Assembly: GCF_003315615.1 (NCBI RefSeq)
Contig: NZ_PDCH01000002.1
Coordinates: 155,085 to 219,084, forward strand
Length of the DNA: 64,000 bases
Reading direction: 5' to 3'
Source: Bifidobacterium xylocopae
Lineage (GTDB): Bacteria; Actinomycetota; Actinomycetes; Actinomycetales; Bifidobacteriaceae
The position numbers were made by a program, and so were the translations under genes. Below the pieces are notes generated by a model that saw only the letters and a list, made by a program, of their open reading frames with translations, searched no databases and had not been told where the DNA came from. This document shows, one piece after another, positions 49,765 to 59,700 of this stretch (its first letter is position 1; each line of letters opens with the position of its first letter).

Positions 49765-49783
49765 ATACTGATTTACAGTATAG
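49765..49783 (-). promoter_or_regulatory. Promoter/operator candidate for the RCC1 gene
   Basis: On the minus strand TATACT (49778-49783) is a good -10 about 125 bases before ATG 49652. It overlaps the inverted repeat ATACTG-ATTTA-CAGTAT (49765-49781), a plausible operator. No strong -35 at ideal spacing; TGGACA lies 21 bases upstream. The rest of the 324-bp gap to pepN holds no gene that I can see. Confidence 0.45.
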
Positions 49784-49976
49784 CATCGCAACAGGGCAGC
49801 GACCTGTCCACGACGCTAGCCGGGGGCCGATTTGCACATGGTTGCAGTTAGAGTTGGGATGGTATATCCATACACCCGTGGCGTGGCTGGCGAGACAATG
49901 TTCCATGGCACAATCTGCTGGGCCTGCGCCGGCGCGGACATGGGCGGACAGTACAGCAGAAAAGGACGCATACAGC

Positions 49977-52598
49977 ATGCCGGGAGCAAATCTGACACGG
50001 ACCGAAGCCGAAGAGCGGGCTGGGATCGTCTCCAACCCCAAGTACACGGTCAGCCTGGACCTGACACGCGGGCCCAGGACCTTCCTCTCCGAGGCGGTCA
50101 TCAGCTTCGACGCCGCAAGACGCGGAGCCTCCACCTACCTGGACCTGATCGCCTCGCGCGTGGAGTCGGTCGAGCTCAACGGGGTGGAGCTGGACCCGGC
50201 GGAGGTATACCGGGACAGCCGGATCGAGCTCAAAAAGCTCAAGGCCCACAACGAGGTGAGGGTCAAGGCCGTTTGCGATTACTCGCGCACCGGCGAGGGA
50301 CTGCACCGGTCCGTGGACCCCTCCGACGGCCGCGTCTACCTGTACACCCAGTTCGAGGTGCCCGACGCTCGCCGCATGTACGCGGTCTTCGACCAGCCCG
50401 ACCTGAAGGCCAGCTTCGACTTCTCGGTCGTCGCGCCCGAATCCTGGATTGTGCTCGCCAACATGCCGGCTCAATCCACCGAGGCCGTGGACCAGCGGAC
50501 CGAGCCGGGCACCCTGGAGCAGGCGCCGGCCGAGGGCTGCAAGCGCTGGGTCTTCCAAACCACGCCCACCATGAGCTCCTACCTGACCGCCATCTGCGCC
50601 GGCCCCTACGCTCAGTGGACCACCGAATACGCCAACGAGGACGGCCGCACGGTGCCGATGGGCCTGTACTGCCGCCAGGCGCTCAAATCCGCGCTCGAGA
50701 AGGACGTGGACTACCTGTTCGACATCACGCAGAAGGGCTTCGCCTTCTACGCCAAGACCTGGGGCGTGCCTTACCCCTACGCCAAGTACGACCAGATCTT
50801 CGTGCCCGAGTACAACGCCGGCGCCATGGAGAACATCGGCCTGGTCACCTTCCGTGACCAGTACATCTTCGAGTCCAAGGCCACCGGAGCCAAGGTCAAC
50901 CGCCGCGTGGAGACCATCCTGCACGAGCTGGCGCACATGTGGTTCGGCGACCTGGTGACCATGAAGTGGTGGAACGACCTGTGGCTCAACGAGTCCTTCG
51001 CCGAGTTCATGTCCACCCTGTGCACGGCCGAGGCCACCGAATGGTCGGACGACTGGGCCACCTTCTGCTCGGGCGAGAAGTCCTGGGCGCTGACCGAGGA
51101 CCAGCTACCCACGACCCATCCGATTGTGGCGCCGATCAACGACCTGCACGACACCGAGGTCAACTTCGACGGCATCACCTACGCCAAGGGCGCCTCCGTC
51201 CTAAAGCAATTGGTGGCCTATGTGGGCCGCGAGCGGTTCTTCCAGGGCATCCACAACTACCTGGACAAGCACGCCTACTCCAACGCCACCCTGGCCGACC
51301 TGCTGACCGAGCTGGAGGCCACCTCCGGGCGCGACCTGAAGTCCTGGTCCGCCCAGTGGCTGGAACAGTCCGGCATCAACACGCTGACCTCGAATGTGGA
51401 GACCGACGCCGAGGGCAGGATCGCCGCCATGACCATCGGGCAGACCGCACCCGAGGAGAGCCCGGTCCTGCGCCCCCACCGGCTGGCCATCGGATTCTAC
51501 TCCAAGACGGCCGAGGGCAAGGTCGAGCGCACCGACCGCTTCGAGGTCGACATCGACGGCGCCTCCACGACCATCGACGAGGTGGCGGGCAAGGTCCGGC
51601 CCGACTTCATCCTGATCAACGACGACGACCTGACCTACGCCAAGCTCCGCCTGGATGCCGACTCCTTGGACTTCGCCCGGGCCAACCTGCCGGCCTTCGA
51701 GGACCGTCTGGCCCGCGCGGTGGTGCTGCTCAGCTTCTGGGACATGACGCGCGACGGCGAATACCCGGCCGAGGATTTCGTGGACTTGGTCCTCAAAACC
51801 CTGGCCACCGAGCATCAGTCCACCACCTTCCGTTACGCGCTGGGCCAGCTGTCCACCACCGCCCACTCCTACAGCGCCCCGGCCCGCCGGCCCGAACTGC
51901 TCGAGCATGTGGCGCAGGGCCTGTGGCAACTGGCCCTGGCAGCCGAGCCCGGCTCCGATGAACAGCTCCAGCTGACCCAGGCCTACCTGGGCTACGGCGA
52001 CGACCAGGAATTCGAGGACCACGCCCGCGCCCTGCTTGCAGGCTCCAGCGAACTCAAGGGCCTTGAAGTGGACAACAACATGCGGTGGGCCGTGGTGCAC
52101 GCACTGGCCGCACAGAACATGGCCTCCGATGCCGACATCCAGAACGAGCTGGACCAGCGAGACACCACCGAGAACCGGGAGTTCGCGATGGGCGCCCGCG
52201 CGGTCCGTCCGACCAGGGCCGCTAAGGCCTGGGCCTGGGACCAGGCCCTGCACAACGCCGATCTGACCAACGCGCAGATCGAGGCAGCCGCCGATGGTTT
52301 CTCCGGCTCCGGCGACGAGGACCTGTTCGCCCCCTACGTGGACAAGTTCTTCAAGGCGGTCGACTGGGTATGGGCCCATAAGACCTTCCACATAGCCGAG
52401 ACCCTGCTGAACCCGCTGTCCGCGGGCGGTCTTTACCCCTACAAGGCCGATCCGGCCGCCCTGGTGCGCGCCGGCGAGCACTGGCTGACCGACCACGAGG
52501 ACGCCCCCAAGGCCCTGCGTGGCATGATCATCCAGAACGTGGAGGCCTCCCGCCGGGTCCTGCGCGTGCGCACCTACAACCAGCACGTCTCCAAGTGA
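49977..52598 (+). CDS. pepN: Aminopeptidase N (M1 family)
   Basis: Zinc aminopeptidase of 873 residues. The exopeptidase motif GAMEN is in YNAGAMENIGLVTF, and the zinc site HELAHMWFGDLVTMKWWNDL is complete with the distal Glu in NESFAEF. The C-terminal half is the helical ERAP1-like domain typical of actinobacterial PepN. ATG 49977 is chosen because the conserved N-terminus starts there (AAAGGA ten bases upstream); the frame from 49842 extends into the divergent promoter region. No secretion signal, so cytoplasmic peptide processing. Confidence 0.95.
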   Translation: MPGANLTRTEAEERAGIVSNPKYTVSLDLTRGPRTFLSEAVISFDAARRGASTYLDLIASRVESVELNGVELDPAEVYRDSRIELKKLKAHNEVRVKAVCDYSRTGEGLHRSVDPSDGRVYLYTQFEVPDARRMYAVFDQPDLKASFDFSVVAPESWIVLANMPAQSTEAVDQRTEPGTLEQAPAEGCKRWVFQTTPTMSSYLTAICAGPYAQWTTEYANEDGRTVPMGLYCRQALKSALEKDVDYLFDITQKGFAFYAKTWGVPYPYAKYDQIFVPEYNAGAMENIGLVTFRDQYIFESKATGAKVNRRVETILHELAHMWFGDLVTMKWWNDLWLNESFAEFMSTLCTAEATEWSDDWATFCSGEKSWALTEDQLPTTHPIVAPINDLHDTEVNFDGITYAKGASVLKQLVAYVGRERFFQGIHNYLDKHAYSNATLADLLTELEATSGRDLKSWSAQWLEQSGINTLTSNVETDAEGRIAAMTIGQTAPEESPVLRPHRLAIGFYSKTAEGKVERTDRFEVDIDGASTTIDEVAGKVRPDFILINDDDLTYAKLRLDADSLDFARANLPAFEDRLARAVVLLSFWDMTRDGEYPAEDFVDLVLKTLATEHQSTTFRYALGQLSTTAHSYSAPARRPELLEHVAQGLWQLALAAEPGSDEQLQLTQAYLGYGDDQEFEDHARALLAGSSELKGLEVDNNMRWAVVHALAAQNMASDADIQNELDQRDTTENREFAMGARAVRPTRAAKAWAWDQALHNADLTNAQIEAAADGFSGSGDEDLFAPYVDKFFKAVDWVWAHKTFHIAETLLNPLSAGGLYPYKADPAALVRAGEHWLTDHEDAPKALRGMIIQNVEASRRVLRVRTYNQHVSK

Positions 52599-52643
52599 CG
52601 GCCTGACGGACCCTCGGGCCCTCCGCCCCCGGCGGCGGACACG

Positions 52644-52686
52644 AAGGCCCCGCGAAGACTCCGGGTGGAGAATTCGCGGGGCCTTT
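52644..52686 (+). terminator. Intrinsic terminator of pepN
   Basis: AAGGCCCCGCGAA and TTCGCGGGGCCTT form a 13-bp perfect stem ending in T residues. Confidence 0.88.
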
Positions 52687-52787
52687 ACCGTTGGGGAACG
52701 GTGCGGGGCAGGCTGGACTATGCTGGTCGCGTATGCTTTCACGGGCCCGTTCCGGGCCTGTTCGTGCGTGGCTGGAGGAGTGCGATA

Positions 52788-54164
52788 ATGCCGAGGCTGT
52801 TTGGGACTGATGGTGTACGTGGATTGGCGAACCGGGCTCTGACGGCCCAGCTGGCCCTGAACCTCGGCGATGCGGCCGTGCGTGTGCTGGGGGTCGGCGG
52901 GGAGCGGACCGAAGGTAGGCGGCGGGCCCTGGTCGGGCGCGACACCCGCGTCTCCGGCGATTTCCTGGCGTCCGCCCTGGCCGCCGGCATGTCGGCCGGC
53001 GGCTTCGATGTGATAGATGTCGGCATCATCCCCACCCCCGGCATCGCCTACCTGACCTCGGTGCTCAATGTCGAGATGGGGGCGGTCATATCCGCCTCCC
53101 ATAATCCCATGCCCGACAACGGCATCAAGTTCTTCGCCCGTGGGGGTTTCAAACTGCCCGACGCCAAGGAGGACGAGATCGAATCGGTCCTGGGCCAGGA
53201 CTGGGAGCGGCCCACCGGCGCCGGCGTGGGACGGATTTCGCGTGACGAGGTGACCGCCACCAACATGTACATCGACCACCTGGTCGAGGCCGTGGCCCCG
53301 GTCGGTCCCGACAAGACCCAGCCCAAGCCCCTGGCGGGTCTGCGCATCGTGGCCGACTGCGCCAACGGCGCGACCTCCGTGGTGGCCCCCGAGGCCCTGA
53401 GGCGGGCCGGAGCGGACGTGGTGGTCATCAACGCCTCGCCCGACGGGTACAACATCAACAAGCACGCCGGATCGACCCACCCTGAGCAGCTCCAGGCCAT
53501 GGTCAAAGCCTCGGACGCGGCCATGGGCGTGGCCTTCGACGGCGACGCCGACCGCTGCCTGGCCGTGGACGAGGACGGCAACATGGTCAACGGCGATCAG
53601 ATCATGGGCATCCTGGCCCGCGCCAAGCAGCGCGAGGGCAAGCTCTCCGGCGAGACCCTGGTCGTCACCGTCATGAGCAACCTGGGCCTCAAGCTGGCCC
53701 TCAAGGACATGGGCATCGCCACGGTGCAGACCGGCGTGGGCGACCGCTACGTGCTGGAGGAGATGCTGCGCGGCGGTTACACGCTGGGGGGCGAGCAGTC
53801 CGGCCATGTGATCAACCGCGAGTTCGCCACCACTGGAGACGGCACGCTCACCGCCCTGACCCTGGCCAAGGAGGTCATGCGCTCGGGCAGGAGCCTCAAG
53901 GAGCTCGCCGCCGACTTCCCCCAGCTGCCCCAGCAGCTCATCAATGTGCCGGGTGTGGACAAGGCGGCCGCCTCAACGAACGCGAAGGTCCAGGAGGCCG
54001 TCCGGCGTGAGGAGGAGGCTTTGGGCGATACCGGCCGTGTCCTCCTGCGTCCCTCCGGCACCGAGCCTTTGGTGCGTGTGATGGTCGAGGCTGCCAGCCA
54101 GGGGCAGGCCGACGAGGTCTGTCGGCGACTGGCCCAGGTGGTCACCGACGAACTGTCCCTGTAG
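52788..54164 (+). CDS. glmM: Phosphoglucosamine mutase
   Basis: Interconverts glucosamine-6- and -1-phosphate for UDP-GlcNAc synthesis. The N-terminus MPRLFGTDGVRGLAN, the phosphoserine loop VISASHNPMPDNGIKFF, the magnesium loop AFDGDADRCLAVDEDG and the C-terminal phosphate-binding RPSGTEPLVRVMVE are all present. 458 residues from ATG 52788, with GGAGGAG seven bases upstream; the longer frame from 52665 overlaps the pepN terminator and is rejected. Confidence 0.97.
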   Translation: MPRLFGTDGVRGLANRALTAQLALNLGDAAVRVLGVGGERTEGRRRALVGRDTRVSGDFLASALAAGMSAGGFDVIDVGIIPTPGIAYLTSVLNVEMGAVISASHNPMPDNGIKFFARGGFKLPDAKEDEIESVLGQDWERPTGAGVGRISRDEVTATNMYIDHLVEAVAPVGPDKTQPKPLAGLRIVADCANGATSVVAPEALRRAGADVVVINASPDGYNINKHAGSTHPEQLQAMVKASDAAMGVAFDGDADRCLAVDEDGNMVNGDQIMGILARAKQREGKLSGETLVVTVMSNLGLKLALKDMGIATVQTGVGDRYVLEEMLRGGYTLGGEQSGHVINREFATTGDGTLTALTLAKEVMRSGRSLKELAADFPQLPQQLINVPGVDKAAASTNAKVQEAVRREEEALGDTGRVLLRPSGTEPLVRVMVEAASQGQADEVCRRLAQVVTDELSL

Positions 54165-54198
54165 GGCGCGAGAATAAACGTCAATGCGGCTTTGGGCT

Positions 54199-54230
54199 CT
54201 CGGCCGTCCGGCAGCGGTCGGACGGCCGAG
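54199..54230 (+). terminator. Hairpin between glmM and def
   Basis: CTCGGCCGTCCG and CGGACGGCCGAG form a perfect 12-bp stem with an eight-base loop, ending 19 bases before the def start. It could terminate glmM transcripts or act in the def leader; no T run. Confidence 0.55.
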
Positions 54231-54249
54231 GTCAATTGTGGAGGAAGTC

Positions 54250-54903
54250 ATGTTTACCAGGAATGCGAATGTGGATGCCGAACTCAACCGCGAGGTGGAG
54301 CTGATGCTGGCCCAGGACGCCGAGGACGGCATCCTGCCTATCGTGCAGTTGGGTGAGCCTGTCCTGCGGCGGAAGGCCGCCAGGTATGAGGGCCAGCTCA
54401 AGCGCAAGATCCTGGATAAACTCATCGAAGTCATGCACAGGACCATGTTGGAGGCGCCGGGTGTCGGCCTGGCGGCCCCCCAGATCGGCCTGGGGCTCAC
54501 CTTCGCGGTGATCGAGGACCACATCCGTGACAGCGAGGATGATCCCCGTGAGATCACCGAGCTGCCCTTCCGGGCCATCATCAACCCCACATACGAACCG
54601 ATCGGCGACAAGACCGCCTCCTTCTACGAGGGCTGCCTCTCCTTCTCCGGCTACCAGGCCGTGCGCAAGCGCTGGCTGGATGTCAAGGCCACCTGGGAGG
54701 ACGAGTCCGGCAAGCGGCATGAAGAGGACCTGCACGGCTGGCCCGCCCGCATCTTCCAGCACGAGACCGACCACCTGCACGGTGAGGTATACATAGACAA
54801 GGCCCTGACCCGCTCCCTGTCCTCGGACGAGAACCTGAGCGAATACTGGGCCTATGACCCGGTACCCACCCAGGCCGCCGAGGAGCTGGGGTTCGACCTC
54901 TAG
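54250..54903 (+). CDS. def: Peptide deformylase
   Basis: Removes the formyl group from initiator Met. Motif 1 GVGLAAPQIG, motif 2 EGCLSF (metal-binding Cys) and motif 3 HETDHLHGE (HExxH zinc site) are intact. 217 residues with about 30 extra N-terminal residues relative to E. coli Def, as in other bifidobacteria. ATG 54250 follows GGAGGA five bases upstream. The functional partner map is at 33926, not adjacent. Confidence 0.95.
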   Translation: MFTRNANVDAELNREVELMLAQDAEDGILPIVQLGEPVLRRKAARYEGQLKRKILDKLIEVMHRTMLEAPGVGLAAPQIGLGLTFAVIEDHIRDSEDDPREITELPFRAIINPTYEPIGDKTASFYEGCLSFSGYQAVRKRWLDVKATWEDESGKRHEEDLHGWPARIFQHETDHLHGEVYIDKALTRSLSSDENLSEYWAYDPVPTQAAEELGFDL

Positions 54904-54978
54904 CTAGGGCGGCCTCCCGGTCCGCCACCGGGAAGGGGCGGTCGGGGAAGGACGGTCCAAGAGTGGGTCTCATGTATT

Positions 54979-55016
54979 GTGGGGCCGGCGGAGAATCGAC
55001 GTCTCGCCGGCCCCAC
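54979..55016. terminator. Bidirectional hairpin between def and the SRAP gene
   Basis: GTGGGGCCGGCG(G)AGA and TCTCGCCGGCCCCAC form a stem of about 15 bp with one bulged base, between two convergent genes. Confidence 0.8.
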
Positions 55017-55059
55017 AGATAGTGGTCCGCCTCGGATTGTGCGGCGGTGAGGTATCGTC

Positions 55060-55728
55060 TCACAGCCGCAGGGTGATGCCTTCGGTGAGCTGGGGTCCAT
55101 CGCCTTTGAGTGGGCCCACCTGCCAGGAGTGCAGGCGGGTCGACAGGGCCAGGCCCTGCCGGGCTGCGGTCGGCAGAATTTTCGCGCCGTCCACGGCCGT
55201 GTCCAGCCAGTCGTCCACCAGGGCTTGGTCGATCAGTACGGGCATGCGGTCGTGGACCTCGGCCGCCCGTCCCTGCGCCTGCGTCGTCAGGATCGTCGCT
55301 GTCAGCAGCCAGGGGGATCTGTCGTCCGGTCGCCACCACGAATAGAGTCCACCGATCAGCAAGGGTTCATCGCCCGGGGGTCGGAAGTAGTAAGGCTCAT
55401 GGGTGCGGGTCCACTCATAATAGCCGGATGCGGGAATCAGCGCCCGGTGGCTGCGAGCGGCCTCGGCGTAGGTCCGTTTGTCCAAAGCCGACTCAATGCG
55501 CGCGTTGTGGGTGGGGTAGTCCAATTTGGGGGAGGCGGCCCATGGCGGCAGTAGGTTCCATAGGGCCGCGTTCAGGTGCCTCCGTCCCTGCCCGTCCTGG
55601 GCAATCAGCGCGATGGGCTGCCCGGGCGCGATGTTCCAGGAGGGGCGGGGGAGCTGCGGGCCGGGGGCGGCTGCAAAGGTCCGACATAGTTGCTCATAGT
55701 CCAGGTCCGCCGCGAATCGTCCGCACAT
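55060..55728 (-). CDS. SOS response-associated peptidase (YedK/HMCES family)
   Basis: 222 residues. The mature protein begins MCGRF, whose Cys2 forms a thiazolidine crosslink with abasic sites in single-stranded DNA. The other family motifs are present: WNIAPGQPIALIA, ALIPASGYYEWTR (active Glu) and the VHDRMPVLI segment with the catalytic His. It shields abasic sites at replication forks. ATG 55728 is fixed by the obligatory MCGRF start; the frame extending to 55932 is rejected. Confidence 0.95.
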   Translation of the reverse strand: MCGRFAADLDYEQLCRTFAAAPGPQLPRPSWNIAPGQPIALIAQDGQGRRHLNAALWNLLPPWAASPKLDYPTHNARIESALDKRTYAEAARSHRALIPASGYYEWTRTHEPYYFRPPGDEPLLIGGLYSWWRPDDRSPWLLTATILTTQAQGRAAEVHDRMPVLIDQALVDDWLDTAVDGAKILPTAARQGLALSTRLHSWQVGPLKGDGPQLTEGITLRL

Positions 55729-55849
55729 GGCTCCCAGTCTACCGGGCCGTCCCCCTTGGCTGGAAGGTGTTGCGGGGTTGTGCGGGGGCGGTCTGGTGAT
55801 TAGAACTGATAGGGGGAATATGCCCCTGTGTCGTTGAAGGAGGGAAACC

Positions 55850-56053
55850 ATGGATGAGAAGACATTGGTGGACAGGCTGAGCAAGGCCGAGACGGTAGAC
55901 GAGATCGTCGCCCTGGGCAAGGAGGCCGGCAAGGAACTGTCCTACGAGCAGGCCGACAAGCTGATTAGCCGCGTCATGCAGACCAAGAACGATGCCGCCG
56001 AGCTCAGCGGTGACACCATCGAGAAGATCGCCAAGGAGGTCTTCGGCATCTGA
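55850..56053 (+). CDS. Small helical protein (67 aa), unknown function
   Basis: A very strong ribosome-binding site (AAGGAGGGAAACC) precedes ATG 55850. The protein is acidic with evenly spaced Leu/Ile/Val (LVDRLSKAETVDEIVALGKEAG...), predicted as three short helices, with no signal peptide and no Cys. The pattern of a helix, then GKELSYEQADKL, then DTIEKIA loosely recalls Nif11-like or other peptide leader domains. No GG cleavage site or maturation enzymes are nearby. It is divergent from the SRAP gene and followed by the strongest terminator in the window, so it is probably a highly transcribed single gene. Confidence 0.8.
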   Translation: MDEKTLVDRLSKAETVDEIVALGKEAGKELSYEQADKLISRVMQTKNDAAELSGDTIEKIAKEVFGI

Positions 56054-56089
56054 GATGTCGGCAGTTGCCTGCTCTACGGTGGGTGCAGG

Positions 56090-56137
56090 GCCCCGCATGG
56101 CCGAATGGTTCGGCCATGCGGGGCTTCTGTTTTGTGT
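56090..56137 (+). terminator. Strong intrinsic terminator of the 67-aa gene
   Basis: GCCCCGCATGGCCGAA and TTCGGCCATGCGGGGC form a perfect 16-bp stem with a three-base loop, followed by TTCTGTTTTGTGTTT. Confidence 0.95.
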
Positions 56138-56736
56138 TTCACGGCTGCTTGTTCGTCAGTCCAGATGAGTGGAGGCTCGCCGCCCGGCCGGGCACCGGAT
56201 GCCTGCGAGGTATGAAGGATTAGTTCGATGGTGATGTGCTGATGCATGGCCTGGCGTGCTTCGGTGTTGCGTTCTGCGTCGTATCCTATCCGGTGGCCAA
56301 GAGGGATCGGGGCGGGCCGGTCCGTCCGTAACCGCCTGTAGGAGGAGCCGCTGGCCCTGCCGTGCGCGGAAGGCCGGACCGCCTCTCGGAGCGAGGTTGC
56401 GGGGGCCATGGCCTCAGGGTCCGCCTGTACGGCGTGGAGGAACCCACCGATTTGTCGGTGTGAAGTCATTGTGTGATGTCGCGGGCGGTGGCGGTGTATT
56501 GCCGGACCCGCGGATACCGGATCCGTTCTCGCGTCCCGTCGTCTGTTGCGAACTGTTTGCATGAAGGCGGAATGCCCCGTTCTCCTGCGGACGTGTTACT
56601 CTCAAAGTGAAATAATGGATAATGTCATACATTTTCATGGCAAGGGCCGTTCCCCCGCAGGAGGGGTTGGACAAGGACGCGAGAGGGTCATTCCTCGCTT
56701 GCTGACTGCATGTATGAATGGGGGAGGATGTCGGTC
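56138..56736 (+). promoter_or_regulatory. Long leader of the giant RCC1 gene with inverted repeats
   Basis: About 600 bases without a convincing gene. The only AT-rich island is near 56595-56640 (AAATAATGGATAATGTCATAC), a likely promoter with ATAAT-type -10 sequences. It is flanked by CTCCTGCGG (56582-56590) and its inverted copy CCGCAGGAG (56655-56663). The remaining sequence is GC-rich and featureless to me. Confidence 0.45.
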
Positions 56737-59700
56737 GTGCATCAGAGGTTCAACCGGGGTAAACGCTCATTTGTCGCTGCGGTACTTGCATTTGTCACGT
56801 TAATTCTCGGAGGCGGGGGAGTCGTCTGTCTCGCGGCCCCCCTGTGGAATGACTCCGGTGCGGCAGCTTCCTCTGTTGGCAAGGTGGCGGCTGCGCATGC
56901 TGGACTTAATCCTTCACCTCATGTGCCTGCGCGGGGGGCCGGCGCCAACCGCGCGCCGTCGCTTCAACCGCGTGATGTTCCAGGGGCGGGCAGCGTCACG
57001 GCAGGGTGCACGGCGCAGGAGCTTGTCCAAAATCTCATTTCCGGCAGTTCCATCACCGTTACCAATGCGCAAATAACCGGAAGCTCGGCTGCTTGCGGAA
57101 TTTTCAGTAGTGGGACCTCCAGCATCGACATCGATAGGGGCATCATCCTGTCGACAGGCGACTTGACGGACCAAAGCAAGAGTCAGTTGGGCACGTCTGG
57201 GGATACCGACATTCAGAACATGAAAGGTGAAACGACCTATGACGCCATGACACTGGAGTTCGATTTCGTTCCCAAATCATCGTCATTGACGTTCAACTAT
57301 GTTTTCGCGTCTGAAGAGTATCCGCAGTATGTCGGAAGCAGTTACAACGACGCTTTCGGTTTCTTCGTCAATGGTGTCAATGCGGCCTTGATTCCCGGAA
57401 CATCGCTTCCAGTAAGTATCAACAATGTCAACAACGGGAACTCGTCAAGTTCCTATCCTCCCGCTAATTCCGGTTACTATGTGGATAATTCCTCGAAGTC
57501 GATACCGGGACTGGGTGCAAATGCGTTCGGTGGGCGCACTGTCGTACTTCCAATACATGCACAAGTAAATCCTAATATGTCGAATCATATAAAGATGGTT
57601 ATCGCTGATGTGGGTGACGCGATGGTAAATTCGTTCGTCGCCTTGCAGGCAGCCAGCTTCAAAGCCGAATACAGTGTGGGCTTCGATCTGGGTGGTGCAA
57701 GCGGGTATACGCCAGCCACACAAATGGTTTCGGAGGGCGATACTGTCATGGAGCCTTCGGCTCCCAACCGGACCGGTTTCCGTTTCACAGGCTGGTATAC
57801 CCAATACGGCAGTCCTTGGAATTTCAATACACCGGTTACGTCCAATATGACCTTGACCGCGCACTGGGACCGCCTAGACAAGAAGTACACGGTGCATTTC
57901 GACTTGGGCGATGCTCCCGGTAGTGCCCCGGCTGAGCAGACAGTGGACGAAGCGGTGAATCCGTATCCGGTCAGGCCGGCCGATCCTACATGGAAGGGTC
58001 ATTACTTCGTTGGATGGTTCGACGACAAAGGCGAGGTTTTCGACTTCGGCGGCCCATTGTCCAGGGATGCTACGCTGACGGCACGATGGAGTAAGTCCTC
58101 GTTCGGTTTATCGCCCGTACAGGGTATGACGAAGGGCGGCACGCCGGTCACGGTCACGGCACCTGACGGCGTGAGGGTGCAGTTCAGCGAAGTCTCCGCC
58201 GGCGACGGTTTCAGCGCCGCTCTGAGCACGGATGGGTACATCTACACCTGGGGCCAGAACAACAAGGGTCAGCTGGGCGATGGGACGAGAACGAACCGGA
58301 CCGTGCCCAAGCGCGTCGATACGCCTGCCGGGGTGAGATTCTCGAGTGTATCCACCGGCTACCTATACACGGCGGCCATCAGCTCTGACGGTCTTGTATA
58401 CGGCTGGGGCCTGAACTGGGGGCAATTGGGCAACAACTCGGGTGCTAATACATCCGTGCCTGTGCGTTTCCAATCGCCCAAGGGCGTGAGGATCAGTCAG
58501 ATCGCCACGGGCTATTATCAGATGCTTGCCTTGGGTGACGACGGCAATATATATGCCGCCGGTTGGAATGGCGAAGGCCAGGTCGGCGACGGTACGAAGA
58601 CGACACGACTGATTCCCGTGAAGCTGGAACCCCCCACAGGGGAACGGTATGTCCAAGTAGCTGCCGGCTACCACCACAGTATGGCGTTGACCAATACAGG
58701 CAAGATATATGCATGGGGATACCGCGCCTCAGGTCGTCTGGGCACGGATGGCAGCAATCCCACTGTGCCGCAGTTGGTCAACACGCCTGCAAACATGTAC
58801 TTCACCCGCATTGCGGCCGGTGGTGATTTCTCGGCGGCCATCAACAGCGACGGGGATGTCTATGCCTGGGGTGCGAACGACTACGGCCAGTTGGGCAACG
58901 GCACGACGGTCAGCGGGACACCGGGCAGGGTGGATTTGCCTTCTGGTGAAGCGGCCAGTGCGATTGCCGCGGGGGACGAGCATATGCTCGCAATCACGAC
59001 CAGCGGCCACCTGTATGCATGGGGCGACAATACCCAAGGCCAACTGGGCATCAATTCCACAAGCAATATTGTGTACCCGTGGGCTGTTACCTTGCCCGCC
59101 TCCGCCACTGCCGTGAATATGGCCGCCGGCGTCAACCATACGCTAGCCACCAGCAATGATGGCCGGATATATGCATGGGGCGGCAATGCCTATGGTCAGC
59201 TCAACGATGGTACGGTGGCGGCGAAGTCCAGCCCTGCGGCGGCCCAGGATCTGACGCTCGGCATCGCTTCCGTGGAGTTCGACACGAGCAAGGCGACAGG
59301 AAGTTTCGACGGTAAGAGCAGCAAGTGGAAGGGGAAGGCCCCTGCGCATAAGGTGGGGAAGGTCGCGGTCAAGGTCCATTGGTCGATAGGCCATGACGAG
59401 CAGCCGGTGCAGGTGCTGTCCTATGAGTACCTCGACAAGTACACGGTCCATTTCGACTTGGGTGATGCGCCCGGGAGTGCACCTGCCGATCAGACGTTCA
59501 TCTCGAACGAAGGCAAGTCCGTCGATCGTCCAGCCAACCCCACCTGGAAGGGCCACCAGTTCATGGGGTGGTTCACGGGCCAGGGGCGCCCCTGGGACTT
59601 CTCCACGGTCATCGACGATGACGTGCAGCTGACGGCGCGTTGGGATGCATATGCCTTTGCCATGACGCCTAAGAGCGGGCCCAGGGAAGGTGGCACAACC

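Noticed and set aside
49653..49766. N-terminal extension of the RCC1 protein from ATG 49766
   Set aside because: It overlaps the promoter/operator candidate and would bury the signal peptide behind 38 hydrophilic residues; ATG 49652 has its own ribosome-binding site.
51201..53807. 868-codon minus-strand open frame across pepN and glmM
   Set aside because: It covers two well-supported plus-strand enzymes and crosses the pepN terminator; the composition is typical of a high-GC shadow frame.
56074..56562. 162-codon minus-strand open frame after the 67-aa gene
   Set aside because: It runs through the perfect terminator hairpin, has no ribosome-binding site and an Arg/His/Pro-rich shadow-like composition.
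56815..56819. G run in the signal peptide of the giant protein as a second phase-variation tract
   Set aside because: Although it also encodes four Gly, the run is only five G and is interrupted by A and C, too short for frequent slippage.
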